From NCBI GenBank assembly GCA_943326015.2, contig CALPRQ020000005.1, positions 44,801 through 108,800 on the forward strand: 64,000 bases of DNA, written 5' to 3'. The notes under the pieces are model-generated. The model was not told where the DNA came from. It ran no database searches and saw only the letters and a list, made by a program, of their open reading frames with translations. Within the stretch, counting starts at the first letter, position 1; each line of letters opens with the position of its first letter. Source of the DNA: Chitinophaga pinensis. Lineage in GTDB: Bacteria > Pseudomonadota > Gammaproteobacteria > Burkholderiales > Burkholderiaceae_C. Positions 50,606-60,790 of this stretch are shown here, in pieces. The position numbers and the translations under genes were made by a program.

Positions 50606-50618
50606 ACCCTGATTCCGC

Positions 50619-51257
50619 TCAGGCCGCGTCGGGCTGGGCGGCAGGCGCCGCCTTGCGGAAGGCCTCCAGCTCGCCACAAGCGGCATCGACCGCCATGATC
50701 AGCGGCCAGCGGCTCAGATCGACCTTGAAGCGGCGCGCGCTCTCGACCTGCGGCACCAGATAGCAGTCGGCAACAGTCGGCGCGTCGCCATGGCTGAAGC
50801 AGCCACGGTTCGGGTCGGCCGCCAGCAGCGCCTCGTAGGCATCGAAGCCGGCGCTGATCCAGGTCCCGCACCAGGCGTTGATCGCGTCGTCATCGGCACC
50901 GAACTGCTTGCGCAGGTATTCGAGGATGCGGCGGTTGTTGATCGGATGGATGTCGCAACCCACGATCGCGGCCAGCGCGCGCACCTTTTGGCGCCCGGCG
51001 GCATCAGCCGGCAGCAGCGCCGGGGTCGGGTACTGCTCCTCCAGCCATTCGATGATGGCGGGCGACTGGATCAGCACCTGCTCGCCGGTATCGAGCGCGG
51101 GCACCAGCTGCTGCGGGTTGACGGCCTTGAACTCGTCGCTCAGGTGCTTTTCCTTGCCCAGGTGCACGGCCACGTATTCGGTGTCCAGGCCCTTGAGGTT
51201 GAGCGCGATGCGGGTGCGGTGCGAGGTGCCGCTGCGCCAGAAGTTGTAGAGCTTCAT
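50619..51257 (-). CDS. nagL: Maleylpyruvate isomerase (zeta-class GST fold)
   Basis: 212 residues. GSH-dependent isomerase converting maleylpyruvate to fumarylpyruvate in the gentisate pathway. The N-terminal MKLYNFWRSGTSHR, ALNLKGLDTEY and QSPAIIEWLEEQYPTPALLP match the Ralstonia-type NagL closely. The ATG at 51257 follows the upstream stop by three bases; a GTG at 51263 is the alternative start. Last gene of the gentisate operon. Maleylacetoacetate isomerase is the related alternative, but operon context favours maleylpyruvate. Confidence 0.95.
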   Translation of the reverse strand: MKLYNFWRSGTSHRTRIALNLKGLDTEYVAVHLGKEKHLSDEFKAVNPQQLVPALDTGEQVLIQSPAIIEWLEEQYPTPALLPADAAGRQKVRALAAIVGCDIHPINNRRILEYLRKQFGADDDAINAWCGTWISAGFDAYEALLAADPNRGCFSHGDAPTVADCYLVPQVESARRFKVDLSRWPLIMAVDAACGELEAFRKAAPAAQPDAA

Positions 51258-51259
51258 GG

Positions 51260-51961
51260 TCACTCGGCCGGGCCGACGGTCAGCTCGATCTCGCCCACGC
51301 CAGCCACATGGCCGGTGATCTTGTCGCCTGCCACCACGGCGCCCACGCCTTCGGGGGTGCCGGTGTAGATCAGGTCGCCCGGCTGCAGGTGGTAGTACAG
51401 CGACAGGTCGGCGATGATCTCGCGCACGTTCCAGATCAGCTTGTTGACGTCCGACTTCTGCTTGGTCACGCCGTTGACTTCGAGCGCGATCTCGCCCTGA
51501 TCGATGATCCGGCCTTCCATCGGCACGATCTCGGAGCAGACCGAGCCCTGCTCGATGTCCTTGCCGGTGTCCCAGGGACGGCCCTTGTCGCGTGCCACCA
51601 GTTGCAGGTCGCGGCGGGTCATGTCCAGGCCGGTGGCGTAGCCGTAGATCAGCTCGTGCGCCTTGTCTTCGGGCACGCGGAAGCCCGGCTTGCCGATCGC
51701 GATCACCAGCTCCATCTCGAAGTGGTAGTTCTGGGTCTCGGGCGGGTAGGCCACGGTGGCGCCGCTGTCGACCAGGGTGTCGCGCGACTTGGTGAAGTAG
51801 AAGGCGCGTTCGACCGACTTGTCGACCGGGCGGCCCATCTCGACCGCGTGCGCATGGTAGTTGCGGCCGACGAAGAACAGGCGATTGATCGGGAAACGCA
51901 ATTCCTTGCCCTGGATCGGCAGGGACTGGACTTCGGGCGGGTTGAACAGATACTGTGCCAT
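51260..51961 (-). CDS. nagK: Fumarylpyruvate hydrolase (FAH family)
   Basis: 233 residues of the fumarylacetoacetate hydrolase fold. Metal ligands are read from HFEMELVIAIG and GYATGLDMTRRDLQ. FVGRNYHAHAVEMG and IYTGTPEGVGAV are typical family motifs. It hydrolyses fumarylpyruvate to fumarate and pyruvate, the last gentisate step. The ATG at 51961 (MAQYLFNPP) is chosen over an upstream frame. Between nagL and the gentisate dioxygenase; operon context supports the assignment. Confidence 0.92.
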   Translation of the reverse strand: MAQYLFNPPEVQSLPIQGKELRFPINRLFFVGRNYHAHAVEMGRPVDKSVERAFYFTKSRDTLVDSGATVAYPPETQNYHFEMELVIAIGKPGFRVPEDKAHELIYGYATGLDMTRRDLQLVARDKGRPWDTGKDIEQGSVCSEIVPMEGRIIDQGEIALEVNGVTKQKSDVNKLIWNVREIIADLSLYYHLQPGDLIYTGTPEGVGAVVAGDKITGHVAGVGEIELTVGPAE

Positions 51962-52045
51962 TTGGGTGGTTCCTGGAAAATCGGTTGCAAAACGACGGAA
52001 AACCGGAGCCACTATAAGCGGCCCCGGCTTGTCAGTGACGGCTGA

Positions 52046-53101
52046 TCAGCCGCGGTTCTCGTAGACGCCGAGCTTGCGGTGCAGCGGCGACTCGTCGGCG
52101 ACGAAGATGAAGGCCGGCTCGGTGGCCGAGCGGTTGCTCAGCGTGCAGGCGGTGTAGCCCGGCACGGCGCAGGTGTCGGCCTCGGCCAGGGTGAAGGCGG
52201 AACCTTCGACCTGGACCTCGGCGCTGCCTTCGATCTGGTGCAGCACCTGGGCCGGCGAGCGCGCCGGCAGACGCAGGGTCTGGCCCGGACGCAGCATCAG
52301 CGCGTAGAAGCCCAGGATGTTCTCGGCGTCCTTGCCGGTCTCGGGGTTGACATAGGTCACCTGCACGGCGTCCAGCTCGGGCTGGTCCTCGCCCAGCGAC
52401 AGCAGCGCGGCCTTGGCATCGGCCCAGGGGTAACGCAGCATCGGATAGGCCTTGTCGGAACGACCGAACACCGGGGTCGGCACCACGCCGCCGCGGGCAT
52501 AGGCCTTGACGCCCTGGCCCGGCACGACGGTCTGGCTCGGCACTTCCTCGTGGTAGGAGGCTTCGACGTAGTAGACCAGCGGCAGGTCGAGCACGTCGAG
52601 CCAGATCACCGGCTCGGTGCCGTCATGGCCATGCTCGTGCCACAGACCGGTCGGGGTCAGGATCAGGTCGCCGCGGCTCATCGGGCATTTCTCGCCGTTG
52701 ACCAGGGTCCAGGCACCCTCGCCCTCGACCACCATGCGGATGGCGTTCGGGGTGTGGCGGTGCGCCGGTGCCAGTTCGCCCGGCAGCAGCAGCTGCATGC
52801 CCAGGTACATGGCGGCGCTGGCCTGCATCTTCTCCAGGCCGTGGCCCGGGTTGGCCAGCACCAGCACGCGGCGCTCGGCCTTCTCGATCGGGGTCAGCTC
52901 GCCGGCCTTGAGCAGCAGTTCGCGCAGCCTGGTGTAGGGCCAGTGGGTCGGCTGGGTCTTGCGCGTCGGCACGTGCGGCGGCAGCACCGCGCGCAGACTG
53001 GGCCACAGCGGGACCAGGTTATTGGCAGTCAGTTCGTCGCGGTAGTCCTGCGGCAGGTCTTCCAGACGGCCCAGGGTGTCGAAACGGCCAGTGTCTTGCA
53101 T
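52046..53101 (-). CDS. nagI: Gentisate 1,2-dioxygenase
   Basis: 351 residues, two cupin domains. The Fe(II) ligands are in PAHRHTPNAIR (HxH) with the downstream His in LWHEHGHD. It opens the ring of gentisate between C1 and C2, giving maleylpyruvate. It starts MQDTGRFDTLG with 33 bases to the upstream monooxygenase gene. The C-terminal cupin ends PLHRKLGVYENRG. Confidence 0.95.
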   Translation of the reverse strand: MQDTGRFDTLGRLEDLPQDYRDELTANNLVPLWPSLRAVLPPHVPTRKTQPTHWPYTRLRELLLKAGELTPIEKAERRVLVLANPGHGLEKMQASAAMYLGMQLLLPGELAPAHRHTPNAIRMVVEGEGAWTLVNGEKCPMSRGDLILTPTGLWHEHGHDGTEPVIWLDVLDLPLVYYVEASYHEEVPSQTVVPGQGVKAYARGGVVPTPVFGRSDKAYPMLRYPWADAKAALLSLGEDQPELDAVQVTYVNPETGKDAENILGFYALMLRPGQTLRLPARSPAQVLHQIEGSAEVQVEGSAFTLAEADTCAVPGYTACTLSNRSATEPAFIFVADESPLHRKLGVYENRG

Positions 53102-53134
53102 CTTGATGTCCTTTTACGTGACAGGTGACGAGTA

Positions 53135-54343
53135 TCAGCCCTGTTGCAGGCAGTTGTTGACGTTCCAGCCGTACAGCCACTCGATCGCGTCGTAGAAGCG
53201 TTCCTGGGTGCGGCCCTTCCACAGGCTGTTGCGGATCTGGCGCTCGACGCCCTTGGCGTGGTAGAGGCGACCCATTTCGCGGCCCGACAGCACGATGCGG
53301 CCGGTGCGGGCGATGCGGTTCTTCTGGTACAGGTCCAGCGCCTTGACCCAGTCCTTGTTGGTGACGCGCAGCGCCTCGCCCAGGGTCACGGCATCTTCCA
53401 GCGCCATGCAGGCACCCTGAGCCATGTACTGGGTGGTCGGGTGAGCGGCGTCGCCCAGGATGGTGACGCGGCCGAAGCTCCATTGCGGGATCGGCTCGCG
53501 GTCGGCGGTGGCCCAGCGCTTCCAGGTCTTGGGCAGCTCGATCAGCTGGCGTGCCTTCGGGCAGATGCCCTGGAAATAGCTTTCGACTTCTTCCTTGGAG
53601 CCGTCGGTCACGCCCCATTGCTCCTGCTGGCGGCTGTGGAAGGTCACGACCACGTTGTACTGCTCGCCGCCGCGTAGCGGGTAGTGCACCAGGTGGCAGT
53701 TCGGGCCGGCCCACAGGCTGGCGGCGTTCCACTTCAGGTCATCCGGAAAGTCTTCCTTCTCGACCACGGCACGGTAGACCACATGGCCGGTCACGCGCGG
53801 CGGGTCGTTGACGTACTGGGTGCGCACCACCGACTTGCCGCCATCAGCGCCGATCAGGGCCTGGCCGGTCCAGCGCTTGCCGTTCTGGTCGATCGCGGTG
53901 ACGGTGCCGGCGGCCTCGTCCTGCTCGATCTTCTCGATGCGGGTGTTGGTGAAGAACTCGACCTGGCCAGTTTCGACAGCGCCTTCGAGCAGCGAACCGT
54001 GGATGTCGACGCGGTGGATCACGGCGTAGGGGTTGCCGAAGCGCTGGCGGAAGGCCTCGCCGGTCTCGATCTTGCCGACCAGGGTCTCGTCGATCGCGTC
54101 GTGCATCACCATGCAGTCGGTGTAGACGGCACGGGCACGGGTCTTGTCGCCGACGCCCAGCGCGTCGAAGGCGTGGAAGGCGTTGGGGCCGAGCTGGATG
54201 CCGGCGCCGATCTCGCCGATCTCGGGCGCCTGCTCGAACACCTGGACCTGGAAGCCCTGACGCACCAGCGCCAGCGCTGCGGCCAGGCCGCCAATGCCAC
54301 CACCGGACACCAGGACGGGCAACTCGGATTTGATTTCGCTCAT
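53135..54343 (-). CDS. 3-hydroxybenzoate 6-monooxygenase (FAD-dependent)
   Basis: 402 residues. The FAD Rossmann motif is SGGGIGGLAAALALVRQG, the FAD/NAD motif IGADGGKSVVR and the second FAD motif ILGDAAHPTTQYMAQGAC. It matches the class A flavoprotein hydroxylases that convert 3-hydroxybenzoate to gentisate, and lies first in the gentisate operon. Salicylate 5-hydroxylase is a multi-component dioxygenase, so it is excluded. Start ATG at 54343 follows a short leader of about 70 nt. Confidence 0.92.
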   Translation of the reverse strand: MSEIKSELPVLVSGGGIGGLAAALALVRQGFQVQVFEQAPEIGEIGAGIQLGPNAFHAFDALGVGDKTRARAVYTDCMVMHDAIDETLVGKIETGEAFRQRFGNPYAVIHRVDIHGSLLEGAVETGQVEFFTNTRIEKIEQDEAAGTVTAIDQNGKRWTGQALIGADGGKSVVRTQYVNDPPRVTGHVVYRAVVEKEDFPDDLKWNAASLWAGPNCHLVHYPLRGGEQYNVVVTFHSRQQEQWGVTDGSKEEVESYFQGICPKARQLIELPKTWKRWATADREPIPQWSFGRVTILGDAAHPTTQYMAQGACMALEDAVTLGEALRVTNKDWVKALDLYQKNRIARTGRIVLSGREMGRLYHAKGVERQIRNSLWKGRTQERFYDAIEWLYGWNVNNCLQQG

Positions 54344-54403
54344 GAATCTACGCTCCAGGAAAAAACAGGGTTGAGACCGGCCGGCTGCTGCCGCTCCGTT
54401 TTA

Positions 54404-54449
54404 ATCAGTACACAGACGATTAGTATAGGTACAAAATGAAGGAACGCAA
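54404..54449 (-). promoter_or_regulatory. Promoter and putative operator of the gentisate operon
   Basis: On the minus strand: -35 TTGCGT (54449-54444), 16-base spacer, -10 TATACT (54427-54422). The motif CTGTGTACTGAT (54415-54404) begins at the predicted transcript start. The same 12-base motif occurs at the transporter promoter. The position suits a repressor such as the divergent MarR protein. Confidence 0.6.
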
Positions 54450-54490
54450 GAGGGTTTTCCCTAGGTTAGGTTGCGCTAGACTGCCGACGC

Positions 54491-54970
54491 ATGGAGTCCA
54501 CACGACCACACAGCGTCCAGCTTGACGCCCAACCCGGCCATGCGATACGTCGCCTGCACCAGATCTCGGTAGGCATCTTCCACCAGGAAACGGAAGACCT
54601 CAACATCACGCCCGTGCAATACGCCATCCTGCAGACGGTGCAGGATCTGCCCGGCTGCGACCAGCGCACGCTGGCGGGACGCATCGCGCTCGACACCTCG
54701 ACCACCGCCGGCGTGGTCGACCGGCTGGAGGCGCGCAAGTTGCTGGCGCGCCGCATCTCGCCCGAAGACCGGCGCGTGCGCCTGCTCACGCTGACCCATG
54801 CCGGCGAACTGCTGCTGGCGCAGACCCTGCACGGCATGGAGCGCACCCAGGAGCGCATCCTGGAGCCGCTGAGCCCCGAACAGCGCAGCCAGTTCATGAC
54901 CCTGCTGCTGCAACTCGTGACCGAAAACAACGCCCTCTCACGCGCGCCGGGCGACAAGCCGGAACGCTGA
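54491..54970 (+). CDS. MarR family transcriptional regulator
   Basis: 159 residues, a winged-helix dimer. It shows the MarR core [39 protein letters not shown] and [19 protein letters not shown] with the wing. It is divergent from the gentisate operon, 147 bases apart, and is the natural candidate for its aromatic-responsive regulator. The ligand is unknown. The start at 54491 has no strong Shine-Dalgarno sequence. Confidence 0.92.
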   Translation: MESTRPHSVQLDAQPGHAIRRLHQISVGIFHQETEDLNITPVQYAILQTVQDLPGCDQRTLAGRIALDTSTTAGVVDRLEARKLLARRISPEDRRVRLLTLTHAGELLLAQTLHGMERTQERILEPLSPEQRSQFMTLLLQLVTENNALSRAPGDKPER

Positions 54971-55043
54971 ACGAAGGCCGGGCAACCCGGCTTGCCTAGC
55001 GCCCCCGAGCAAGCGCCAGCAAGACGGCGGTCATGGTGAGAAA

Positions 55044-56333
55044 ATGTTCTCCATGAACGCCGAAACCACGTCCGAACTGATGAACCGCCTGGGCCAGCAG
55101 GCCAAGGCGGCCTCCGCCCTGATGGCCCGCGCCAGCGCCGCGCGCAAGGTCGCCGCGCTGCGCGCGCTGGCCGCGCTGCTGCGCGCCAACATCGAGCCGC
55201 TGCAGATCGACAACGCGCTCGACCTGGAGCGCGCGCGCGCCGCCGGCCTGTCCGAGCCGATGGTCGACCGCCTCAAGCTGACGCCGAAGGTGATCGAGAC
55301 CTGCGCCGAGGGCTGCGAGCAGCTCGCCGCCATGCCCGACATCATCGGCGAGATCCTCGGCATGAAGCAGCAGCCCAGCGGCATCCGCGTCGGCCAGATG
55401 CGGGTGCCGATCGGCGTCTTCGGCATGATCTTCGAGAGCCGGCCCAACGTCACGATCGAGGCCGCCAGCCTGTCGATCAAGAGCGGCAATGCCTGCATCC
55501 TGCGCGGTGGCTCGGAGGCGATCGAATCGAACAAGGCGCTGGCCAAGCTGGTACAGCAGGCACTCGAAGAAGCCGGCCTGCCGGCCAACGCGGTGCAGCT
55601 GGTGCCGACCACCGACCGCGAGGCCGTCGGCCAGTTGATCACCATGCCGCAGTATGTCGACGTGATCATTCCGCGTGGCGGCAAGGGCCTGATCGAGCGC
55701 ATCAGCCGCGACGCCAAGGTGCCGGTGATCAAGCACCTCGACGGCAACTGCCACACCTATGTCGATGATCCGTGCGACATCGCGATGGCGGTCAAGGTGG
55801 CCGACAACGCCAAGACGCAGAAGTACAGCCCGTGCAACGCGACCGAGAGCCTGCTGGTGGCGCGCGGCGTCGCTTCCGAGTTCTTGCCGAAGATTGGCGC
55901 CATTTACGCGCAGAAAGGCGTGGAAATGCGCTGCTGCCCGGTATCGAAGGCGATCCTGAGCCAGGTCCCAGGAGCGCAACTGAAAGACGCGACCGAGCAG
56001 GACTGGTCCGAGGAATACCTGGCCGCCATCATCAGCGTCAAGGTCGTGGCCGGCGTGGACGAAGCGATCGCGCATATCAACCGCTATTCCAGCGGCCACA
56101 CCGAGGCGATCCTCACCACCGACCACCGGCACGCGCAGCAATTCCTGCGCGAGGTCGATTCCAGCAGCGTGATGGTCAACGCCAGCACCCGCTTCGCCGA
56201 CGGCTTCGAGTACGGCCTGGGCGCCGAGATCGGCATCAGCACCGACAAGTTCCATGCCCGTGGCCCGGTCGGTGTCGAAGGCCTGACCTCGCTCAAGTAC
56301 GTGGTGCTGGGCGAGGGCGAAGTGCGCGGCTGA
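55044..56333 (+). CDS. proA: Glutamate-5-semialdehyde dehydrogenase (gamma-glutamyl phosphate reductase)
   Basis: 429 residues. The catalytic Cys is in [14 protein letters not shown], and [14 protein letters not shown] and [13 protein letters not shown] are family markers. It reduces gamma-glutamyl phosphate to glutamate-5-semialdehyde with NADPH in proline synthesis. Start is ATG at 55044 or the in-frame ATG at 55053. proB is not in the window. Confidence 0.96.
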   Translation: MFSMNAETTSELMNRLGQQAKAASALMARASAARKVAALRALAALLRANIEPLQIDNALDLERARAAGLSEPMVDRLKLTPKVIETCAEGCEQLAAMPDIIGEILGMKQQPSGIRVGQMRVPIGVFGMIFESRPNVTIEAASLSIKSGNACILRGGSEAIESNKALAKLVQQALEEAGLPANAVQLVPTTDREAVGQLITMPQYVDVIIPRGGKGLIERISRDAKVPVIKHLDGNCHTYVDDPCDIAMAVKVADNAKTQKYSPCNATESLLVARGVASEFLPKIGAIYAQKGVEMRCCPVSKAILSQVPGAQLKDATEQDWSEEYLAAIISVKVVAGVDEAIAHINRYSSGHTEAILTTDHRHAQQFLREVDSSSVMVNASTRFADGFEYGLGAEIGISTDKFHARGPVGVEGLTSLKYVVLGEGEVRG

Positions 56334-56350
56334 CGCGATCCGGCCCCGCC

Positions 56351-57598
56351 ATGACACGCAAGACCACCTGGGCGCGGCGCAAGCCCGCCACCGAGACCGA
56401 TCCGCGCTTTGCCCCGCTGACGGACGCCGATGCCGCGCCTGCCGCCGCGCCAGCAAGGACGAGCTCCACCACGGACCTGAGCGTGCAGCCGCAAGCCAAG
56501 GCCGAGCAATCGCCCGCGGCGCGGGCCTTCCGGCGTGAAATGGCCAGGCTCGATCGCCTCAAGGCCCAGCTGGCCGAGATGCAGCAGCAAGGCCAGAGCT
56601 ACAAGCTCCAGATGAATCAGGTGCTGCAGCCGCTGCAGGACCAGCGCCTGGCCTGCATGCGCCAGATGGTGCTGGCACTCGACCCCTGGCTCGACGTCAG
56701 GACCAAGGGCCTGAGCAAGCTGCAGCGCCAGATGGCGCTCCACATCGTCTGCCACCTGAGCGCCGAACTCGCGCAAGCGGGCGATGCCGAAATGGCCGCG
56801 CTGCATGACCGGCGCAGCCCGGAAACGATCAGCGACAAACAGCAGGCCGAGAGCGAAGACATGCGCGAGCTGTTCGGCGCCATGTTCGAGGACATGTTCG
56901 GCAGCGCGCCGCCACCCGACCTTGACGGCTCCGATCCCGACGCCATGATGCGCGCCGCGATGGAGAAGATGGCCGCCACGGCGGCCGAGGAAGAGGAACA
57001 CCGCCAGGCCAAGGCCGCCGCGCGCAAGGCCAAACGCAAGCCCAGCGCCGCCCAGCAGCAGGCCGAGCAGGCGCAGCAGGATGCCGACATGCTGCTGCGC
57101 GGCATCTACCGCCAGCTCGCCAGCGCGCTGCACCCGGATCGGGCCAGCGACGAGGCCGAGCGCCAGCGCAAGAACGCGCTGATGGGCGAGGCCAACGCGG
57201 CCTACGAGCGCAAGGATCTGGTGACGCTGCTCAACCTGCAGTTGCAGGCCGAACTGGTCGATCCGGACCACCTGGAGCGGCTCTCGGACGAGCGCCTCAA
57301 GTCGCTGACCTTGCTGCTCAAGCGCCAGGTCGGCGACCTCGAGCGCGAGCGTCAGATCGAGCAGGAACGCTGGTGGCATGACCTCAAGCTGCCCCGGGGC
57401 ATGGCCCTGACGGCCGCTGCACTGCAACAGAATCTGGTGCTGGAACGCCTGGCGCTCGAAGACCATCTGTTCTCGATGCAGGTCGACATCGAGACCGCCA
57501 GCGAGCTCGCCACGCTCAAGCCCTGGCTGAACCGGCAGCGCCAGCTGACGCGCGCGGCAGAGCGCCGGCTGCAGCTGCTGGACGATTTTCCGTTCTGA
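56351..57598 (+). CDS. J-domain-like protein, coiled-coil rich
   Basis: 415 residues, soluble. The N-terminus (1-60) is disordered. A coiled coil follows (REMARLDRLKAQLAEMQQQG). An acidic stretch with two FxDMFG-type repeats (FGAMFEDMFG) lies near 180. A lysine-rich segment precedes LLRGIYRQLASALHPDRAS, whose HPD and following NALMGEANAAYERKDL match a J-domain for Hsp70 stimulation. The C-terminal helices end AERRLQLLDDFPF. It starts 17 bases after proA. Role unknown; probably a co-chaperone. Confidence 0.75.
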   Translation: MTRKTTWARRKPATETDPRFAPLTDADAAPAAAPARTSSTTDLSVQPQAKAEQSPAARAFRREMARLDRLKAQLAEMQQQGQSYKLQMNQVLQPLQDQRLACMRQMVLALDPWLDVRTKGLSKLQRQMALHIVCHLSAELAQAGDAEMAALHDRRSPETISDKQQAESEDMRELFGAMFEDMFGSAPPPDLDGSDPDAMMRAAMEKMAATAAEEEEHRQAKAAARKAKRKPSAAQQQAEQAQQDADMLLRGIYRQLASALHPDRASDEAERQRKNALMGEANAAYERKDLVTLLNLQLQAELVDPDHLERLSDERLKSLTLLLKRQVGDLERERQIEQERWWHDLKLPRGMALTAAALQQNLVLERLALEDHLFSMQVDIETASELATLKPWLNRQRQLTRAAERRLQLLDDFPF

Positions 57599-57620
57599 GG
57601 CGGTGCTCCCGAAACAGGCA

Positions 57621-58703
57621 CTACTCGATCACCGCCACCGACTTGACCTGAACCCAGACCTCGCACGACGGAGCCAGCCCGAGGGCATGGACCGCCCGTT
57701 GCGTGACCCTGGCCAGCAGGCAGGCGTTACCACAGCGCAGCCTGACCAGCGCCTGCGACGGGTGCTCCCCTGCGGCGATCGATTCGACCCGCGCGCGCAG
57801 ATGGTTCTGGATGCTGCTGTCCTGCGGCTCGCGCAGCGCAATGCTGACGTCGCGCGCCAGCACCCGCAGCCGCAGCGGCTGGCCCAGCGGCAGGCCGTTG
57901 TCCCGGACCCAGAGGCTGCCGCCGTCGAACTCGGCGCGGACCAGATGCCAGGCGGCATCGCGTTCGGCGACCCGGGCCTGCACCAGCATGCCGGCATCCT
58001 CGCCCGCCAGCACGGGATGATCGATGGCCGACAGTAGCTCGGCGACCGGGCCGGCGACCCGGACCCGGCCGGCCTCCAGCACCACCAGCTGATCCGCCAG
58101 CCGCGTCACTTCGTCGGCGGAATGGGTCACGTAGAGCATCGGCAGGCTCAGTTCGTCGCGCATCTTTTCGAGCCAGGGCATGATCTCGCGCCGGCGCGCC
58201 GGGTCGAGCGCCGACAGCGGCTCGTCGAGCAGCAGCAGCCGGGGCTGGGTGGCCAGCGCGCGCGCGATCGCCACCCGCTGGCGCTCGCCGCCCGACAGCT
58301 GTGCCGGCGAGCGCCGCAGCAGATGACCGATGCCGAGCAGCTCGATGGCAGCCGCCAGCGCGGCCGGTCCGCCCGTCCGGCCGCTGCGACGCAGACCGAA
58401 CTCGAGGTTGCGCCTGACATCCAGATGCTCGAACAGGCTGGCCTCCTGGAACACGTAGCCCAGGTCGCGACGCCAGGTCGGCCGCTTCAGCCCGGCGGCA
58501 TCGTCCTGCCAGGTCTCGGTGCCGATGCGCACCAGGCCGCGCGCCTGCGGCTCCAGCCCCGCGACGCAGCGCAGCAGCGTGGTCTTGCCCGAGCCCGACG
58601 GGCCGAACAGCGCCGTGATGCCCCGCCCCGGCAGCTCAAGATTCACCGACAAGCCGAAACCCTGCCGCTGCAGATCGAGCCGGAGGCTGAGGCTGTCGCT
58701 CAT
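57621..58703 (-). CDS. modC: Molybdate ABC transporter ATP-binding protein ModC
   Basis: 360 residues. Walker A is GPSGSGKTT, signature [15 protein letters not shown] and Walker [13 protein letters not shown]. The C-terminal MOP/TOBE domain (from about residue 290, [19 protein letters not shown]) is typical of ModC. The ATG at 58703 overlaps the modB stop by four bases. Energises molybdate import. Confidence 0.95.
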   Translation of the reverse strand: MSDSLSLRLDLQRQGFGLSVNLELPGRGITALFGPSGSGKTTLLRCVAGLEPQARGLVRIGTETWQDDAAGLKRPTWRRDLGYVFQEASLFEHLDVRRNLEFGLRRSGRTGGPAALAAAIELLGIGHLLRRSPAQLSGGERQRVAIARALATQPRLLLLDEPLSALDPARRREIMPWLEKMRDELSLPMLYVTHSADEVTRLADQLVVLEAGRVRVAGPVAELLSAIDHPVLAGEDAGMLVQARVAERDAAWHLVRAEFDGGSLWVRDNGLPLGQPLRLRVLARDVSIALREPQDSSIQNHLRARVESIAAGEHPSQALVRLRCGNACLLARVTQRAVHALGLAPSCEVWVQVKSVAVIE

Positions 58704-59389
58704 GGCAACACCCGTCCCGCGCGCCGCTTCATCAGCGACAGGCCCAGCAGCACGACGAAGGAAAACACCAGCATGCCGCCAGCCAGCCAATGCGCCTGCG
58801 CGTACTCCATCGCCTCGACATGGCCATAGATCTGGGTCGAGACCACGCGCGTCTGGCCGGGAATATTGCCACCTATCATGAGCACGACGCCGAACTCGCC
58901 CACCGTGTGCGAGAAGCTCAGGATCGCGGCCGTCACGATGCCCGGGCGCGCCAGCGGCAGCACGACCGAGAAGAAGGCATCGAGCGGGCTCGCGCGCAAG
59001 GTGGCAGCCACCTCCAGCGGCCGGGAGCCGATCGCCTCGAAGGCATGCTGGATCGGCTGCACCGCGAACGGCAGCGAGAAGATCACCGAGCCGATCAGCA
59101 GCCCGGTGAAAGTGAAGGACAGCAGGCCCCAGCCCAGCGCCTGCGTCAGCTGGCCCAGCGGGCCATGCGGTCCCATCGCGACGAGCAGGTAGAAGCCCAG
59201 CACCGAAGGCGGCAGCACCAGCGGCAAGGCCACGACCGCGCCGACGGGAGCGCTCCAGCGCGATGAAGCGTTCGCCAGCCACCAGGCCAGCGGAATCGCG
59301 ATCAGCAACAGCAGCACCGTGGTCAGGCTGGCCAGCTCCAGCGTGAGACGGATCGCCGCCAGCGCTTCGTCATCGAACGGGAAAGCCAT
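58700..59389 (-). CDS. modB: Molybdate ABC transporter permease ModB
   Basis: 229 residues with about five membrane segments. The coupling motif (EAA loop) is [20 protein letters not shown], and the family segment [20 protein letters not shown] is diagnostic of ModB. Starts six bases from the modA stop and overlaps modC. Forms the membrane channel. Confidence 0.95.
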   Translation of the reverse strand: MAFPFDDEALAAIRLTLELASLTTVLLLLIAIPLAWWLANASSRWSAPVGAVVALPLVLPPSVLGFYLLVAMGPHGPLGQLTQALGWGLLSFTFTGLLIGSVIFSLPFAVQPIQHAFEAIGSRPLEVAATLRASPLDAFFSVVLPLARPGIVTAAILSFSHTVGEFGVVLMIGGNIPGQTRVVSTQIYGHVEAMEYAQAHWLAGGMLVFSFVVLLGLSLMKRRAGRVLP

Positions 59390-59395
59390 GGGTCT

Positions 59396-60175
<780 letters not shown>

Positions 60176-60201
60176 TTATCCGTGGCCCGGCCAGCAGCTG
60201 C

Positions 60202-60672
60202 TCAAGGCCGGTAGTCGATCATCTGCCAGCCTTTGGGCTGGAACTGGTGGCCATAGAGGTTGAGCGCCTGCACCGCCTTGGACAGGCCGACGCGCTGGGC
60301 CTCGACGCGCCGCGAGACCCGCATCAGCTCAAGGCCATCGCCGATGTCGTTGAGGATCTGGTTGAGCGGGCGTTGGCATTCGGCTGCCAGCCCCTGGCGC
60401 GCCACGGCACCGAAATGGCCGTCGAGCTCGGCGGCAAGCGACTGCAGTGACTCGGTCGACAGTGGCTGGCTATCGCGATTGAGCCGGGCGGCGATCCCGG
60501 CACGCAGGGCGGAGAGTCCGACTGACTGCGGCGCCTGGTCGATCCGGCACAGCTGCGGATCGACCTTGAAGGTCTCGAGGTTCACGGTCCGGCCGCGATC
60601 AGCCAACGCCGGTCCGGCGGCAGTCAGTCCGGCCAGGGCCAGCACAAGGAGGGAACGGGAAACAGTGCGCAT
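60202..60672 (-). CDS. Hypothetical exported protein
   Basis: 156 residues with a signal peptide (SRSLLVLALAGLTAAGPALA, cleaved before DRGRT). The mature part of about 130 residues is helical, with two cysteines (in PQLCRID and LAAECQRPL) that could pair. ATG at 60672 has AAGG seven bases upstream. I do not recognise the family. It precedes modA by 59 bases on the same strand, but a link is unproven. Confidence 0.7.
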   Translation of the reverse strand: MRTVSRSLLVLALAGLTAAGPALADRGRTVNLETFKVDPQLCRIDQAPQSVGLSALRAGIAARLNRDSQPLSTESLQSLAAELDGHFGAVARQGLAAECQRPLNQILNDIGDGLELMRVSRRVEAQRVGLSKAVQALNLYGHQFQPKGWQMIDYRP

Positions 60673-60790
60673 CATCAAGCCTTCTGAAACATGCATTTTT
60701 CCTTCATGATAATCACCCCAAGCTGAACGAATGCTGAACCCGGCGCGCCTTTTCGGCCCCCATCCTGCCGCCGCTGGGATAATCCCGTCC

